The notes beneath the pieces are model-generated. The model did no database searches. It had not been told where the DNA came from and was given only the letters and a program-made list of their open reading frames with translations. Shown piece after piece: positions 9,352 to 17,465 of a stretch of 64,000 bases of DNA. Within the stretch, counting starts at the first letter, position 1; each line of letters begins with the position of its first letter. The translations under genes and the position numbers were made by a program. This stretch comes from Allobosea sp. (GTDB lineage Bacteria; Pseudomonadota; Alphaproteobacteria; Rhizobiales; Beijerinckiaceae): the NCBI RefSeq assembly GCF_030695125.1, contig NZ_JAUYTP010000016.1:352218-416217 (forward strand), written 5' to 3'.

Positions 9352-9391
9352 GCGCCTCGATTGTCGAGGCGCCGCTGCCGTGCGGCGCCTC
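9352..9391. terminator. Two overlapping hairpins between convergent genes
   Basis: The first hairpin is a perfect 9-bp stem with a TTG loop (9352-9372). The second is a perfect 10-bp stem with a 6-base loop (9366-9391). They share bases 9366-9372 and so cannot form together. They lie between pgm and the convergent coiled-coil gene and probably terminate both. Confidence 0.65.
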
Positions 9392-9420
9392 CTCACATGC
9401 GTGGGTTTCCGAAGCCGGCC

Positions 9421-10551
9421 TTACTCGCCGGCGGCCATACGGCGCGGCGCCTCATAGGCCTCCGGCCCGCCGTCCTCGGCCTCCTGCCGGTTGCGCGACA
9501 TCGCCTCGATGAGCTGGCGGTTGGAGTGCTCCAGCGTCCCGACATGGTCGATATGGTGCCGCAGGTCGCTGCGCAGCTGCTGGTTCACGCCCGTCAGGAA
9601 ATCGGCCTTGGACTGCAGGGCCGAAAGCTTGATGTCGAGATCATAGATCGTCTTGTCGCGCTGGGCGAGTTCGTCTGCGGCCCGGCGTTCGCGCTCGGCG
9701 GCCGCGGCCGCCTGGGCCTCCAGTTCCTTGATCGTCTGCAGCGCGGCGACGATGCGGGCCTGGGCATGGCCCGCCGCCTCGTTGGCGGCTTCGCGTTCGC
9801 TGCTCATCTTCTCCGTGAGCGTCGCGGTGTCGCGCTGCAGGCGCGCCGTCTCGCCGGTGGCGGCGACGAGGTCCGAGCGCAGCATGGCGAGTTCGCGCGA
9901 AAGATTCTGAACCGCAGCCGATTTTTCGAGCAGCTTCTGGTCGACGACCTGGCGCTCCTCGGACAGGCGCTGGATGCGAGAGTCGCTGCTGGACAGCGTC
10001 TTGAGCAGCCCGTTGAACTCGCCCTGCAGCTTGCCGTGTTCGGCCTCGAGCGACGCCAGCGACGCCTGCGTCTGGTCGAGGGTGGCGCGGCTGCGATGCA
10101 GCTCTTCCTCATAGCGCATGGCGAGCGGGCGATAATGGCCCAGTTCGCTGTGCAGACCGGCGATTTCGCGGTCCTGCCGGCTGCAGATGCCGCTGAGCTC
10201 CTCGATCTGCGCGCTCTGTTCCTCCGAGGTCTGGATGAACTTCGGCAGGATCTGCTGCATCGTCGCCGTGCGCGTCATCAGCAGGTCGAGCTGGACGGAC
10301 CAGTTCGAGATCTTGGCGAATTCGCTCTGAAGCTCGTTGGACTGGTCGCTGATCGCGGCCATCAGCTGGCCGACTTCATGCGAGCTGCCCGGCTTGGCGG
10401 CGGCCGCCGCCGGCACGGCCGGTGGCTCCCCCGCCTCATTGGCGGCGATTTCGGGTGCGGGGAAGCCGGCGGCGGGGAAGGCATGGGTTCCGTGCGGGTC
10501 CGGCGTCTCGCTCTGTCCGCCCATCAAACGCCTCAAGCTTGCACCGATCAT
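9421..10551 (-). CDS. Coiled-coil protein, unknown function (4th of cluster)
   Basis: 376 residues. After a proline/alanine-rich N-terminus (about residues 1-55) almost the whole protein is continuous heptad-type coiled coil, for example ELQSEFAKISNWSVQLDLL, QTQASLASLEAEHGKLQ and TATLTEKMSSEREAANE, ending in a short flexible tail. There is no signal peptide, membrane segment or catalytic motif, so a cytoplasmic structural or scaffolding role is possible. The start (MIGASLRRLMGG) is chosen because the frame upstream to 10728 is not protein-like. A 236-base gap separates it from three smaller coiled-coil genes on the same strand. Confidence 0.85.
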   Translation of the reverse strand: MIGASLRRLMGGQSETPDPHGTHAFPAAGFPAPEIAANEAGEPPAVPAAAAAKPGSSHEVGQLMAAISDQSNELQSEFAKISNWSVQLDLLMTRTATMQQILPKFIQTSEEQSAQIEELSGICSRQDREIAGLHSELGHYRPLAMRYEEELHRSRATLDQTQASLASLEAEHGKLQGEFNGLLKTLSSSDSRIQRLSEERQVVDQKLLEKSAAVQNLSRELAMLRSDLVAATGETARLQRDTATLTEKMSSEREAANEAAGHAQARIVAALQTIKELEAQAAAAAERERRAADELAQRDKTIYDLDIKLSALQSKADFLTGVNQQLRSDLRHHIDHVGTLEHSNRQLIEAMSRNRQEAEDGGPEAYEAPRRMAAGE

Positions 10552-10787
10552 CGAACCCACCCCCACTGTCGCCTCAACCGAGGCGGAACGCATCGTCTCC
10601 GAAGGACCTGGCCAGACCGTGCCGTCCCGGATGACGCTACGAAAACAGAGCATGAGGGTTCCTGTCTGGCAACAGACCAGGCGGCTGCTCGGCTGAGTTG
10701 CAAACAGTTTCTTAACCAACGTTGCCAAAATGGCCCCATCGGCCGTTCGCCGGGCGGAAGCCGGCGCCGGAGATCAGGTTCAGGCGC

Positions 10788-11255
10788 TCACGCCGGGCGA
10801 GCCGCCGCCCCGCCCTGCCGCAGTTTCAGCTCGAGCATATAGGCCCGCTGAACCGCCTCGCGTTCGCGCAGCAGAGCCTTTTCCAGGATGGCCTGCTGGG
10901 TCTGCAGCACCTGGTTGGCGCGCTCCAGCGTGGCCTCGGCCGTCTGGGCCCGCTGGTTCCAGTCGTCCTTCTCTTTCGCCAGCGTCGCGATCTCGTCCTG
11001 GAGCTGCGCCTTCTGCGCATCCGCCTCCTGCAGCGAGTTGCGCGCCTTCTGCAGCACGTTCAGCAGCTGCAGCTGCAGATTTTCGAAGGCGACGCCTGCC
11101 CCCGCGACCAGGGCCAGCGTGTCCTGCGGATGCGGCCGCCCGATGCGCCGCGCCGGAGGCCGTGGCGTCGGCTCTCTGGCATGGGATTCGAGGGCCTCGT
11201 TCCAGCCCGGCGAGCGAAGCATCGCGCGGCTGAGACTGGGAGCATCCTGCGCCAC
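10788..11255 (-). CDS. Coiled-coil protein, unknown function (3rd of cluster)
   Basis: 155 residues. A basic, proline-rich N-terminal third (HAREPTPRPPARRIGRP) precedes a single long coiled coil (LQLQLLNVLQKARNSLQEA through LERANQVLQTQQAILEKAL). The proposed start is a GTG at 11255, 2 bases after the stop of the upstream gene; an ATG at 11222 is possible. It is almost surely cotranslated with that gene. I do not recognise a named family. Confidence 0.75.
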   Translation of the reverse strand: MAQDAPSLSRAMLRSPGWNEALESHAREPTPRPPARRIGRPHPQDTLALVAGAGVAFENLQLQLLNVLQKARNSLQEADAQKAQLQDEIATLAKEKDDWNQRAQTAEATLERANQVLQTQQAILEKALLREREAVQRAYMLELKLRQGGAAARPA

Positions 11256-11257
11256 GG

Positions 11258-11725
11258 TCAGTCGCGCGGCTGCGGGCGGTTGGCCTGCGAGAAGGAGGTG
11301 GTCACCGCGTCGTGCAGGCGGGCGAGCCAGCCCTCCGCTTCGAGGGCGCGCGCCTCGGCATGGCGGGCCCGTTCCTCGGAGCGCCACAGCATCTCGTTGG
11401 CGTTGGCGATCTGCGTTTCCAGCTCGCGCATGTTGACGGCGGCCTGGGCGATCGTCTGCTGCAGGCGCTCTTCGAGCTGCGCATAGCGCAGGTCGGCGAT
11501 CCGGATGGCTTCGCTGGTTTCCTCGATCAGCGCCAGCGCCGACGGCCAGTCGCGTTGCGGCGTGATCGCGACCGGGGCAGCCGGCGCGTAGCGCGCGGCT
11601 TCCTGGGGCGCAGCGGCCGCGGGAAAGGCGGTGACCTTGTCGGAGGCGTTGAGAAACTGCTCCGAGGCGGGAAGGCTCTGGCGCAGCGTCGTGACGCTGG
11701 CGAGGTCGCTAATAGCAGGCTGCAT
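11258..11725 (-). CDS. Coiled-coil protein, unknown function (2nd of cluster)
   Basis: 155 residues from MQPAISDLASVTT. The N-terminal half is low in charge and alanine/proline-rich. The C-terminal half is coiled coil (YAQLEERLQQTIAQAAVNM, EMLWRSEERARHAEARALE). GGAG lies 7 bases before the ATG. Its first 17 bases overlap the end of the upstream gene, and the next gene begins 2 bases after its stop, so this is a tightly packed operon. Confidence 0.8.
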   Translation of the reverse strand: MQPAISDLASVTTLRQSLPASEQFLNASDKVTAFPAAAAPQEAARYAPAAPVAITPQRDWPSALALIEETSEAIRIADLRYAQLEERLQQTIAQAAVNMRELETQIANANEMLWRSEERARHAEARALEAEGWLARLHDAVTTSFSQANRPQPRD

Positions 11726-12566
11726 GAAGGCGCTCCGTGAGAGCCGGGCAGGATGGCGGCATCGGCCCATCCTGTCCGAGGGTGAAAATGGCAGGCGTGT
11801 CGGGGGCGAGCGGCGGGCGGGCGGCCGCGTCCGAAGCCGCCGCATCCGAGGCTGGTGAGACGGCCAAAGGCGCCTCCGGCGCAAGCCGGAGAACGGGCGC
11901 GGCGACCGGTGCCTGACCCAGCTGGTCCTGCAGGGCGCGGCGGTTGGCGCGGGCGAGATCGAGCGCGCGCTGCAGCAACTGCTTGTCGCGGCGCTCGCCC
12001 TGCAGCACCTCTTCCAGCCGCAGGCACTCGCGATGCAGCGCATCCGACGCCGAGCCATGTTGCGTCCGCGCCGTCCGCAGGCTGGCTTCGGCGGTGGCCC
12101 CGGCCCCGTTCAGGCGCTGGATCTCGGCCGCCCGGTCGGCGGCGGCCGTGGTCAGCGTGGCGATCTGCTGCTCGTACCGAACTTTGTCGATCGCGGACTG
12201 ATGCAGCGCCTGCTTCAGCCGCCCGATCTCCGCGGCGCCCTCCTGTCGCTGACGGTCCGAGGCCACGATCGCTTCGCGGTGCCGCTCCAGGCTGCGCTCG
12301 GCCACGGCGAGCGCGGTCTGCGCCTGCCGCACATGCAGCCGCTCGGCATCGAGCAGGGTCTCCATGGCGGCGAGGCGGCCGAGCGCCGCTTCGAGCCGCA
12401 ACTCCAGGAAGCCCTGCTGGGCGAGAGAGAGGCGGTGGGCCGGATCGATCTCCCCGGCCGGGCCGGTATCCCATGGGCGCGACGCCCCGGCGCCATGGAG
12501 CTGCCCCCCGTCGCGGGCCGGCAAAGCCAGCCAATCGTTCGAACCGGTAACGGGGAGGGCGTTCAA
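11709..12566 (-). CDS. Coiled-coil protein, unknown function (1st of cluster)
   Basis: About 285 residues. A short polar N-terminus precedes a long coiled coil (about residues 45-215: LEAALGRLAAMETLLDAER, IGRLKQALHQSAIDKVRYE, LRLEEVLQGERRDKQLLQR) and a proline/alanine-rich tail. No ATG lies at a sensible place; a TTG at 12566 with GAGG 7 bases upstream is the best start, and a TTG at 12609-12611 is the alternative. It heads the minus-strand coiled-coil train. The promoter should lie in 12567-12821, shared with the divergent VOC gene. Confidence 0.78.
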   Translation of the reverse strand: MNALPVTGSNDWLALPARDGGQLHGAGASRPWDTGPAGEIDPAHRLSLAQQGFLELRLEAALGRLAAMETLLDAERLHVRQAQTALAVAERSLERHREAIVASDRQRQEGAAEIGRLKQALHQSAIDKVRYEQQIATLTTAAADRAAEIQRLNGAGATAEASLRTARTQHGSASDALHRECLRLEEVLQGERRDKQLLQRALDLARANRRALQDQLGQAPVAAPVLRLAPEAPLAVSPASDAAASDAAARPPLAPDTPAIFTLGQDGPMPPSCPALTERLHAACY

Positions 12567-12821
12567 GTGGTGGCCTCGACGACAGCGCCTGTGAAACGTG
12601 GGGAACGCCAACGCGAATCAGTCGCTCAACTTACCGACAGTTAATTTAGCGTATCAATATCGGAGTCGATGCGCACGCCGTCGTCGCATCCGGCAAAATG
12701 CTTTTCCTGGGGATGGCGGCGTCAAGGCCGGCGGGTACATCCCGGCGATGCGCGGGCCCGCCTTGCCGAACAGGCGTTTCCGGCCGAGGCATGGCAGTGT
12801 CCGTTCCCAGAAGGAAACGCC

Positions 12822-13604
12822 ATGAAGCAATCGATCGACCATATCGTCATCGCCGTCGCCGATCTCGACCGGGCGGTGGCCGACTACACGGCGCTGGGCT
12901 TCACGGTGCTGCCCGGCGGCGAGCATCCGCGCGGCTCGCGCAATGCGCTCGTCGTCCTGGACGACGGCGCCTATCTCGAGATCATCGCCTTCTCGCGCCC
13001 CGTGCCGGAGTTTCGCTGGTGGCGGGTGCTCGACGACGCCGGCAGCGGCCTCGTCGACTATGCGCTGTTGCCGGCCGACGGGCTGGAGGTCGATACCGCG
13101 CGCGCCCGGGCGGCCGGCATCGAGATCGAAGGCCCCATCGACGGCGGGCGCCTGCAGCCGGACGGCACCCGCATCGCCTGGCGCTCCGCCCGTCCGCCCG
13201 AGCCCGACATTCCCTTCCTCTGCGAGGATGTGACAGCGCGCGCCTTGCGCGTGCCGGAAGGCAAGGTCCGTACCCATGCCAACGGCGTCACCGGCGTCGC
13301 CGGCATCACGGTGGCCGTGCGCAACTTGGCGGCTTCCGTCGCGCGCTACCGGGCGTTGACCGGCCTCGAACCGGTCGCCTGCGGCACGGTGCCCGGGCTC
13401 GGTTTCGGTCTGGCGCAGTTCCGCCTCGGCCGGCAGATGCTGTCGCTGACCGAGGCGCGCAGCGAGGCCTGCGAGGGCCTGACGCGCCATCTCGGCCGGC
13501 GCGGGCAGGGCGCCTATGCGGTCTCCTTCTTCGGCCCGGCCGATCGCTGCCTCGACCGCGCCCTGGCGCATGGCGCCCGGCTGGAGATCGTCAAGGCGTT
13601 GTAG
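12822..13604 (+). CDS. VOC-superfamily (glyoxalase-like) protein
   Basis: 260 residues. It starts MKQSIDHIVIAVADLDRAV, the typical first strand of a glyoxalase-like (Glyoxalase_3 type) module with a metal-ligand His7. LEIIAFSRP holds the likely Glu ligand, and a second module begins at GVAGITVAVRNLAASVARY. Such proteins bind a metal and act as dioxygenases, lyases or resistance proteins; the substrate cannot be told here. AAGGAAA precedes the ATG. cobF follows on the same strand after 107 bases without obvious functional link. Confidence 0.88.
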   Translation: MKQSIDHIVIAVADLDRAVADYTALGFTVLPGGEHPRGSRNALVVLDDGAYLEIIAFSRPVPEFRWWRVLDDAGSGLVDYALLPADGLEVDTARARAAGIEIEGPIDGGRLQPDGTRIAWRSARPPEPDIPFLCEDVTARALRVPEGKVRTHANGVTGVAGITVAVRNLAASVARYRALTGLEPVACGTVPGLGFGLAQFRLGRQMLSLTEARSEACEGLTRHLGRRGQGAYAVSFFGPADRCLDRALAHGARLEIVKAL

Positions 13605-13711
13605 GCGTCGCGGGCCGAGTCCGGCGCTGCCCTCGGTGACACGCTGCCCTGGGTGACGGTGCATGCTATGGGCGCGCAACGGCGAAGGCCGGAGCACGTC
13701 GCGAGGGATCG

Positions 13712-14461
13712 ATGCGAACACTGTTGATCATCGGCATCGGCGTCGGCGATCCCGAGCAGATGACGGTCCAGGCGATCGCGGCCCTGAACCGGGCCGATGT
13801 CGTCTTCATGCCCGACAAAGGCCAGGAAAAGGCGGCGCTGCGCCATCTGCGCGAGGCCATCTGCGCACGCTTCATCGAAGGGCCCTATCGCAGCGTCACG
13901 ATCGAGACGCCACAGCGCGCGGAGGCCGGCGACGATTATCGCGGCGTCGTCGACGATTGGCATGGCCGCATCGCCGACGCCTATCAGCGTCGGTTTGCCG
14001 AAGACCTGGCGGAGGGCGAGACCGGCGCGCTCCTCGTCTGGGGCGATCCGGCGCTCTATGACAGCACGCTGCGCATCGTCGAGCGCATCCGCCAGGGTGG
14101 CTTCGCGCTCGACTGGACGGTGATCCCCGGCATCAGCAGCGTGCAGGCGCTGGCCGCGCGCCACAAGATTGCGCTCAACGCCATCGGCGAGCCGGTCCTG
14201 ATCACCACCGGGCGCAAACTCGCGGCCGGCTTCCCGGATGGCCAGGGCAGCGTCGTCGTCATGCTCGACGGCGAGCAGGCCTTCGCGAAGATCGCGCCCG
14301 AAGGGCTGGAGATCTACTGGGGCGCCTATCTCGGCTCGCCCGACGAGCTCCTGATCGCCGGTCGCCTCAGTGAGGTCGCCGACGAAATCGTCCGGGTCCG
14401 CGCCGCGGCGCGCGCGCGCCACGGCTGGATCATGGACATCTATCTGCTGCGGCGAGGGTAG
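13712..14461 (+). CDS. cobF: Precorrin-6A synthase (deacetylating)
   Basis: 249 residues. A tetrapyrrole methylase fold: the N-terminal IGIGVGDPEQMTVQA is the SAM-binding glycine loop, followed by WGDPALYDSTLRI and IPGISSVQALAARHKI. CobF methylates C1 and removes the acetyl group during ring contraction in the aerobic B12 route. The length and the GDPEQMT signature are specific for CobF rather than other Cob methylases. It lies about 18 kb from the main cob cluster, which lacks cobF, so it fills the gap in the pathway. Confidence 0.95.
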   Translation: MRTLLIIGIGVGDPEQMTVQAIAALNRADVVFMPDKGQEKAALRHLREAICARFIEGPYRSVTIETPQRAEAGDDYRGVVDDWHGRIADAYQRRFAEDLAEGETGALLVWGDPALYDSTLRIVERIRQGGFALDWTVIPGISSVQALAARHKIALNAIGEPVLITTGRKLAAGFPDGQGSVVVMLDGEQAFAKIAPEGLEIYWGAYLGSPDELLIAGRLSEVADEIVRVRAAARARHGWIMDIYLLRRG

Positions 14462-14537
14462 GCGCCGGCTTGCCTGCGCCGCTTGCTCGACCCCGCGCGC
14501 CCATGTGAGATGTCCGCCACCGATTGCGGGACGCGCC

Positions 14538-15059
14538 ATGCCTTCGACCAAACGCGACAAGACCGCCGAAGCGGGCGGCGAGCGGGATGTCCTCGATCTC
14601 GGCGGCTATGTCCCGTATTTCCTGACGGCGATCTCCAACACCTGGTCGCGCAGCTCCTCGCGGCTGTATCTGGAGCGCTTCGGCGTCGGCGTCACCGAAT
14701 GGCGGGTGATCTCGCAGCTCGCGATCGAGCCCGGCATTCCCGCCCAGCGCATCTGCGAGGTCATCATCCTCGACAAGGGGGCCGTCAGCCGCAGCGTCGC
14801 GACGCTGGTCGCCGCCGGCCATGTCGCGGAGCGCACCGACGGCCGCGACGCCCGCCGCCAGTTGCTGGAGCTCACCGCCAGCGGCTATGCCCTGCATGAC
14901 CGGCTGATCGCGGTCGCCATCGCGCGCGAGCAGCTGATGCTGGAGGGCTTCACCGCGCAGGAGCGGGGACAGCTCGTCGAGTTCCTGCGCCGGCTCCAGG
15001 CGCGCCTGCCGGAATTGCGGGATTTCGCCCCGCCCGGCGAACCGGGCCAGGACGGCTAG
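14538..15059 (+). CDS. MarR-family transcriptional regulator
   Basis: 173 residues. The winged helix-turn-helix is visible in the middle: WRVISQLAIEPGIPAQRIC, then the recognition helix DKGAVSRSVATLVAAG and the wing ERTDGRDARRQLLELT. Long N- and C-terminal helices form the usual dimer interface. MarR proteins usually repress a neighbouring gene and respond to small phenolic or toxic ligands. No obvious partner is adjacent; the MFS exporter 2.4 kb downstream is the nearest plausible target. Confidence 0.93.
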   Translation: MPSTKRDKTAEAGGERDVLDLGGYVPYFLTAISNTWSRSSSRLYLERFGVGVTEWRVISQLAIEPGIPAQRICEVIILDKGAVSRSVATLVAAGHVAERTDGRDARRQLLELTASGYALHDRLIAVAIAREQLMLEGFTAQERGQLVEFLRRLQARLPELRDFAPPGEPGQDG

Positions 15060-15062
15060 CCG

Positions 15063-15314
15063 TCACCAGCGGCGATAGCCGTAGCCGAAGCCGTAACCGC
15101 CATAGGGGCCGCTGAAATCGCGATAGGCGAAGGCCCGGCGCGCATCGGCGCGGTCGAGGTCGATGTTCTGCAGGCATTGCGCGAAGGCATCGGTCCCGGT
15201 GCGGAAGCCGTAGCCGCGGCACTGTTCGGCATCGAGCGCGCGCCGCTCCTCGATGGTGATGCAGCCGCCGGCGCTCAGGGCCAGGGCCAGAACCGCGAGA
15301 GAGCTCAGTTTCAT
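15063..15314 (-). CDS. Small lipoprotein of unknown function
   Basis: 83 residues. A clear lipoprotein signal (MKLSSLAVLALALSAGGC, lipobox SAGGC) is followed by a mature part rich in Arg, Asp and Glu with two cysteines (AEQCRGYG, AQCLQN), ending in a Gly/Tyr-rich tail (GPYGGYGFGYGYRRW). An inner- or outer-membrane anchored lipoprotein is expected. It ends 3 bases from the convergent MarR gene. Confidence 0.82.
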   Translation of the reverse strand: MKLSSLAVLALALSAGGCITIEERRALDAEQCRGYGFRTGTDAFAQCLQNIDLDRADARRAFAYRDFSGPYGGYGFGYGYRRW

Positions 15315-15420
15315 GTCGGGTATCCTTGGATGGCGGCGACCGGGCGTCAGCAGAAACCGCAATTGCGTCGGGATTGCGAGCAGCAACGCCTGCCAACAGG
15401 GGCGCAGCCCATGGCTGGCC

Positions 15421-15705
15421 TCAATCCCAGGGCAGATCGACCTTGCAGCGATAGCCGACGAAGCAAGCCTGCGTGTCGCGGCTGGGGACGAAGGCGGGTT
15501 CGAGATAGTCGCCATGCTGGCAGAAGCCGCGGTCGCGCACGAAACGGTCATAGGTGAAGCCGCCGGTGCCGAGCACGATCGCGCCGTTGGCGACGACGCT
15601 CTGGCGGTTGGCGGCGCAGCTCCGCTCGGGCGTCGAGGGCCGCGATTGCGCCAGCGCGGCTCCGCTCGCCAGCACCAGCAGGAGGGACAGGGTGAAACGC
15701 GTCAT
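15421..15705 (-). CDS. Small secreted cysteine-containing protein
   Basis: 94 residues. It has a signal peptide with cleavage after ALA (MTRFTLSLLLVLASGAALA). The mature part has four cysteines (RSCAANRQ, GFCQHG, QACFVGYRC) suggesting two disulfides in the periplasm. It lies upstream of the lipoprotein on the same strand with a 106-base gap. No known family recognised. Confidence 0.78.
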   Translation of the reverse strand: MTRFTLSLLLVLASGAALAQSRPSTPERSCAANRQSVVANGAIVLGTGGFTYDRFVRDRGFCQHGDYLEPAFVPSRDTQACFVGYRCKVDLPWD

Positions 15706-15871
15706 GGCAGCCTCCGGGGGCGTCTTCGCTGAGGTTCCCTTCTAACACGCCGCGGGGCGCTGTCGTTCCCCCGAGCCTGCACGCCGCCGGCGGACAGCCG
15801 CGCGGCTTGACGCCGCGCCGCTCATCCGCCATCGCTCCCGCGTTTTCCCGATGAAAAGCCGGAGCCACGCC

Positions 15872-16714
15872 ATGTCGCTGACCGATCTCGCCGCCACCAT
15901 CGACGCCGCCTGGGAGGCCCGCGCCGAGATCGGTCTCAACACCAAGGGCGCGGTGCGCGAGGCGGTCGAGCAGGCGATCGAGATGTTGGACGCCGGCCAG
16001 GCCCGCGTCGCCGAGAAGCAGGGCACGGAGTGGGTCGTCCATCAGTGGCTGAAGAAGGCGGTGCTGCTGTCCTTCCGCCTGACCGACAACATGATCATCG
16101 CCAACGGCCCCGGCGACGCCGTGTTCTGGGACAAGGTACCCTCCAAGTTCGCCGGCTGGGGCGAGAACCGCTTCCGCGCCGCGGGCTTCCGCGTCGTGCC
16201 GCCGGCGGCCGCGCGCAAGGGCTCGTTCCTGGCGCCCAACGTCGTGCTGATGCCCTCCTTCGTCAACATCGGCGCCTATGTCGACAGCGGCACCATGGTC
16301 GACACCTGGGCGACCGTCGGCTCCTGCGCCCAGATCGGCAAGAACGTGCATCTCTCGGGCGGTGTCGGCATCGGCGGCGTGCTCGAGCCGCTGCAGGCCA
16401 ATCCGACGATCATCGAGGACAACTGCTTCATCGGCGCCCGTTCCGAGGTCGTCGAGGGCGTCATCGTCGGCGAGGGCTCGGTGCTCTCGATGGGCGTCTT
16501 CATCTCGGCCTCGACCAAGATCGTCGACCGCGCCACCGGCCAGATCCATATCGGCAAGGTGCCGCCCTATTCGGTCGTGGTGCCGGGCTCGCTGCCGGGC
16601 AAGCCTTTCCCGGACGGAACGCCGGGCCCCGCGCTCTCCTGCGCCGTCATCGTCAAGACGGTCGACGCCCAGACGCGCTCGAAGACGGGCATCAACGAGC
16701 TGCTGCGGGATTGA
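15872..16714 (+). CDS. dapD: Tetrahydrodipicolinate N-succinyltransferase
   Basis: 280 residues. The enzyme transfers succinyl from succinyl-CoA to tetrahydrodipicolinate in lysine and diaminopimelate synthesis. An N-terminal helical domain is followed by a left-handed beta helix with hexapeptide repeats ([52 protein letters not shown]). The invariant [16 protein letters not shown] is present. The start at 15872 has GGAG 7 bases upstream; the ATG at 15851 is less likely. Confidence 0.97.
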   Translation: MSLTDLAATIDAAWEARAEIGLNTKGAVREAVEQAIEMLDAGQARVAEKQGTEWVVHQWLKKAVLLSFRLTDNMIIANGPGDAVFWDKVPSKFAGWGENRFRAAGFRVVPPAAARKGSFLAPNVVLMPSFVNIGAYVDSGTMVDTWATVGSCAQIGKNVHLSGGVGIGGVLEPLQANPTIIEDNCFIGARSEVVEGVIVGEGSVLSMGVFISASTKIVDRATGQIHIGKVPPYSVVVPGSLPGKPFPDGTPGPALSCAVIVKTVDAQTRSKTGINELLRD

Positions 16715-16721
16715 TGGAAGC

Positions 16722-16825
16722 CGTCATTCTCGGGCGAAGCACAGCTTCGACCCGAGAATCTTGGGCCGGATGGGACAATGGAGCCGTCTGGTCGTGAGAT
16801 GGTCGGGTCAAGCCCGACCATGACG
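16722..16825. repeat. Palindromic repeat, family C (copy 1)
   Basis: 104 bp. It has two nested hairpins: CGTCATTCTCGGG with CCCGAGAATC, and GGTCGGGTCAAGCCCGACC, ending CATGACG. It lies between the convergent dapD and DUF1269 genes. Confidence 0.88.
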
Positions 16826-16835
16826 CGAGATCTCG

Positions 16836-17363
16836 TCACCCCACCGTCGACGACCCACCCGCCGCCGGCGCCGCCGCGCTCACCCCCGCCAGCGCGTCGC
16901 GCAGCGCCTGCTCGCGGGTGTGGTCGAGCGAGGTTTTCAGCACGGTGCCGCCGCTGCCCTTGATCGCTTCCAGCACCTTGTCGCCGGTGACGCGCTTGAC
17001 CAGCACGAACAGCGCCGCATTGCCCGGCTGCAGGCTGGTGGCGAGATCCTTCATGAAGGCGTCGTTGACGCCGTAATCGGTCAGCGCGCCGCCGAGTGCG
17101 CCCGAGGCCGCGCCCAGCGCCGCGCCCGCCAGGGGCATCAGGAAGATCGCGCCGATCAGCAGGCCCCAGAACGAGCCGGACGCCGCCCCCATGGCGGTGG
17201 TGTTGAGAAGCTGGTTCAGCTTCACCTTGCCGTCCTCATGCATCACCGCGATGGCGGCGTCGCCGATCTCGATCAGATATTCCTTCTGCAGCGCGAAGAT
17301 CTTCTGGCGCATCTCCTCGGCGCGGGCTTCGGTCGGGTAGACGATGACGACGAGATCGGACAT
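16836..17363 (-). CDS. DUF1269 membrane protein
   Basis: 175 residues. It starts MSDLVVIVYPTEARAEEMR, a ferredoxin-like fold, then a glycine/alanine-rich hairpin of two hydrophobic segments (AASGSFWGLLIGAIFLMPL, GAALGAASGALGGALTDYG), then NDAFMKDLATSLQPGNAAL and FVLVKRVTGDKVLEAI. This order is diagnostic of DUF1269, a family often seen near stress-response genes but uncharacterised. The 31 residues upstream of this start are not protein-like. A low-confidence half FNR box lies about 95 bases upstream. Confidence 0.9.
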   Translation of the reverse strand: MSDLVVIVYPTEARAEEMRQKIFALQKEYLIEIGDAAIAVMHEDGKVKLNQLLNTTAMGAASGSFWGLLIGAIFLMPLAGAALGAASGALGGALTDYGVNDAFMKDLATSLQPGNAALFVLVKRVTGDKVLEAIKGSGGTVLKTSLDHTREQALRDALAGVSAAAPAAGGSSTVG

Positions 17364-17465
17364 GGGGCTCTCCTGCCGGGGTGTAGGGTCGAGAGTTAGA
17401 AGCCCGTTCTTTGACGGGCCTGTGGCGATGCTAGACCAAAGCCGGGCCACCCGCACCGATCTCGA

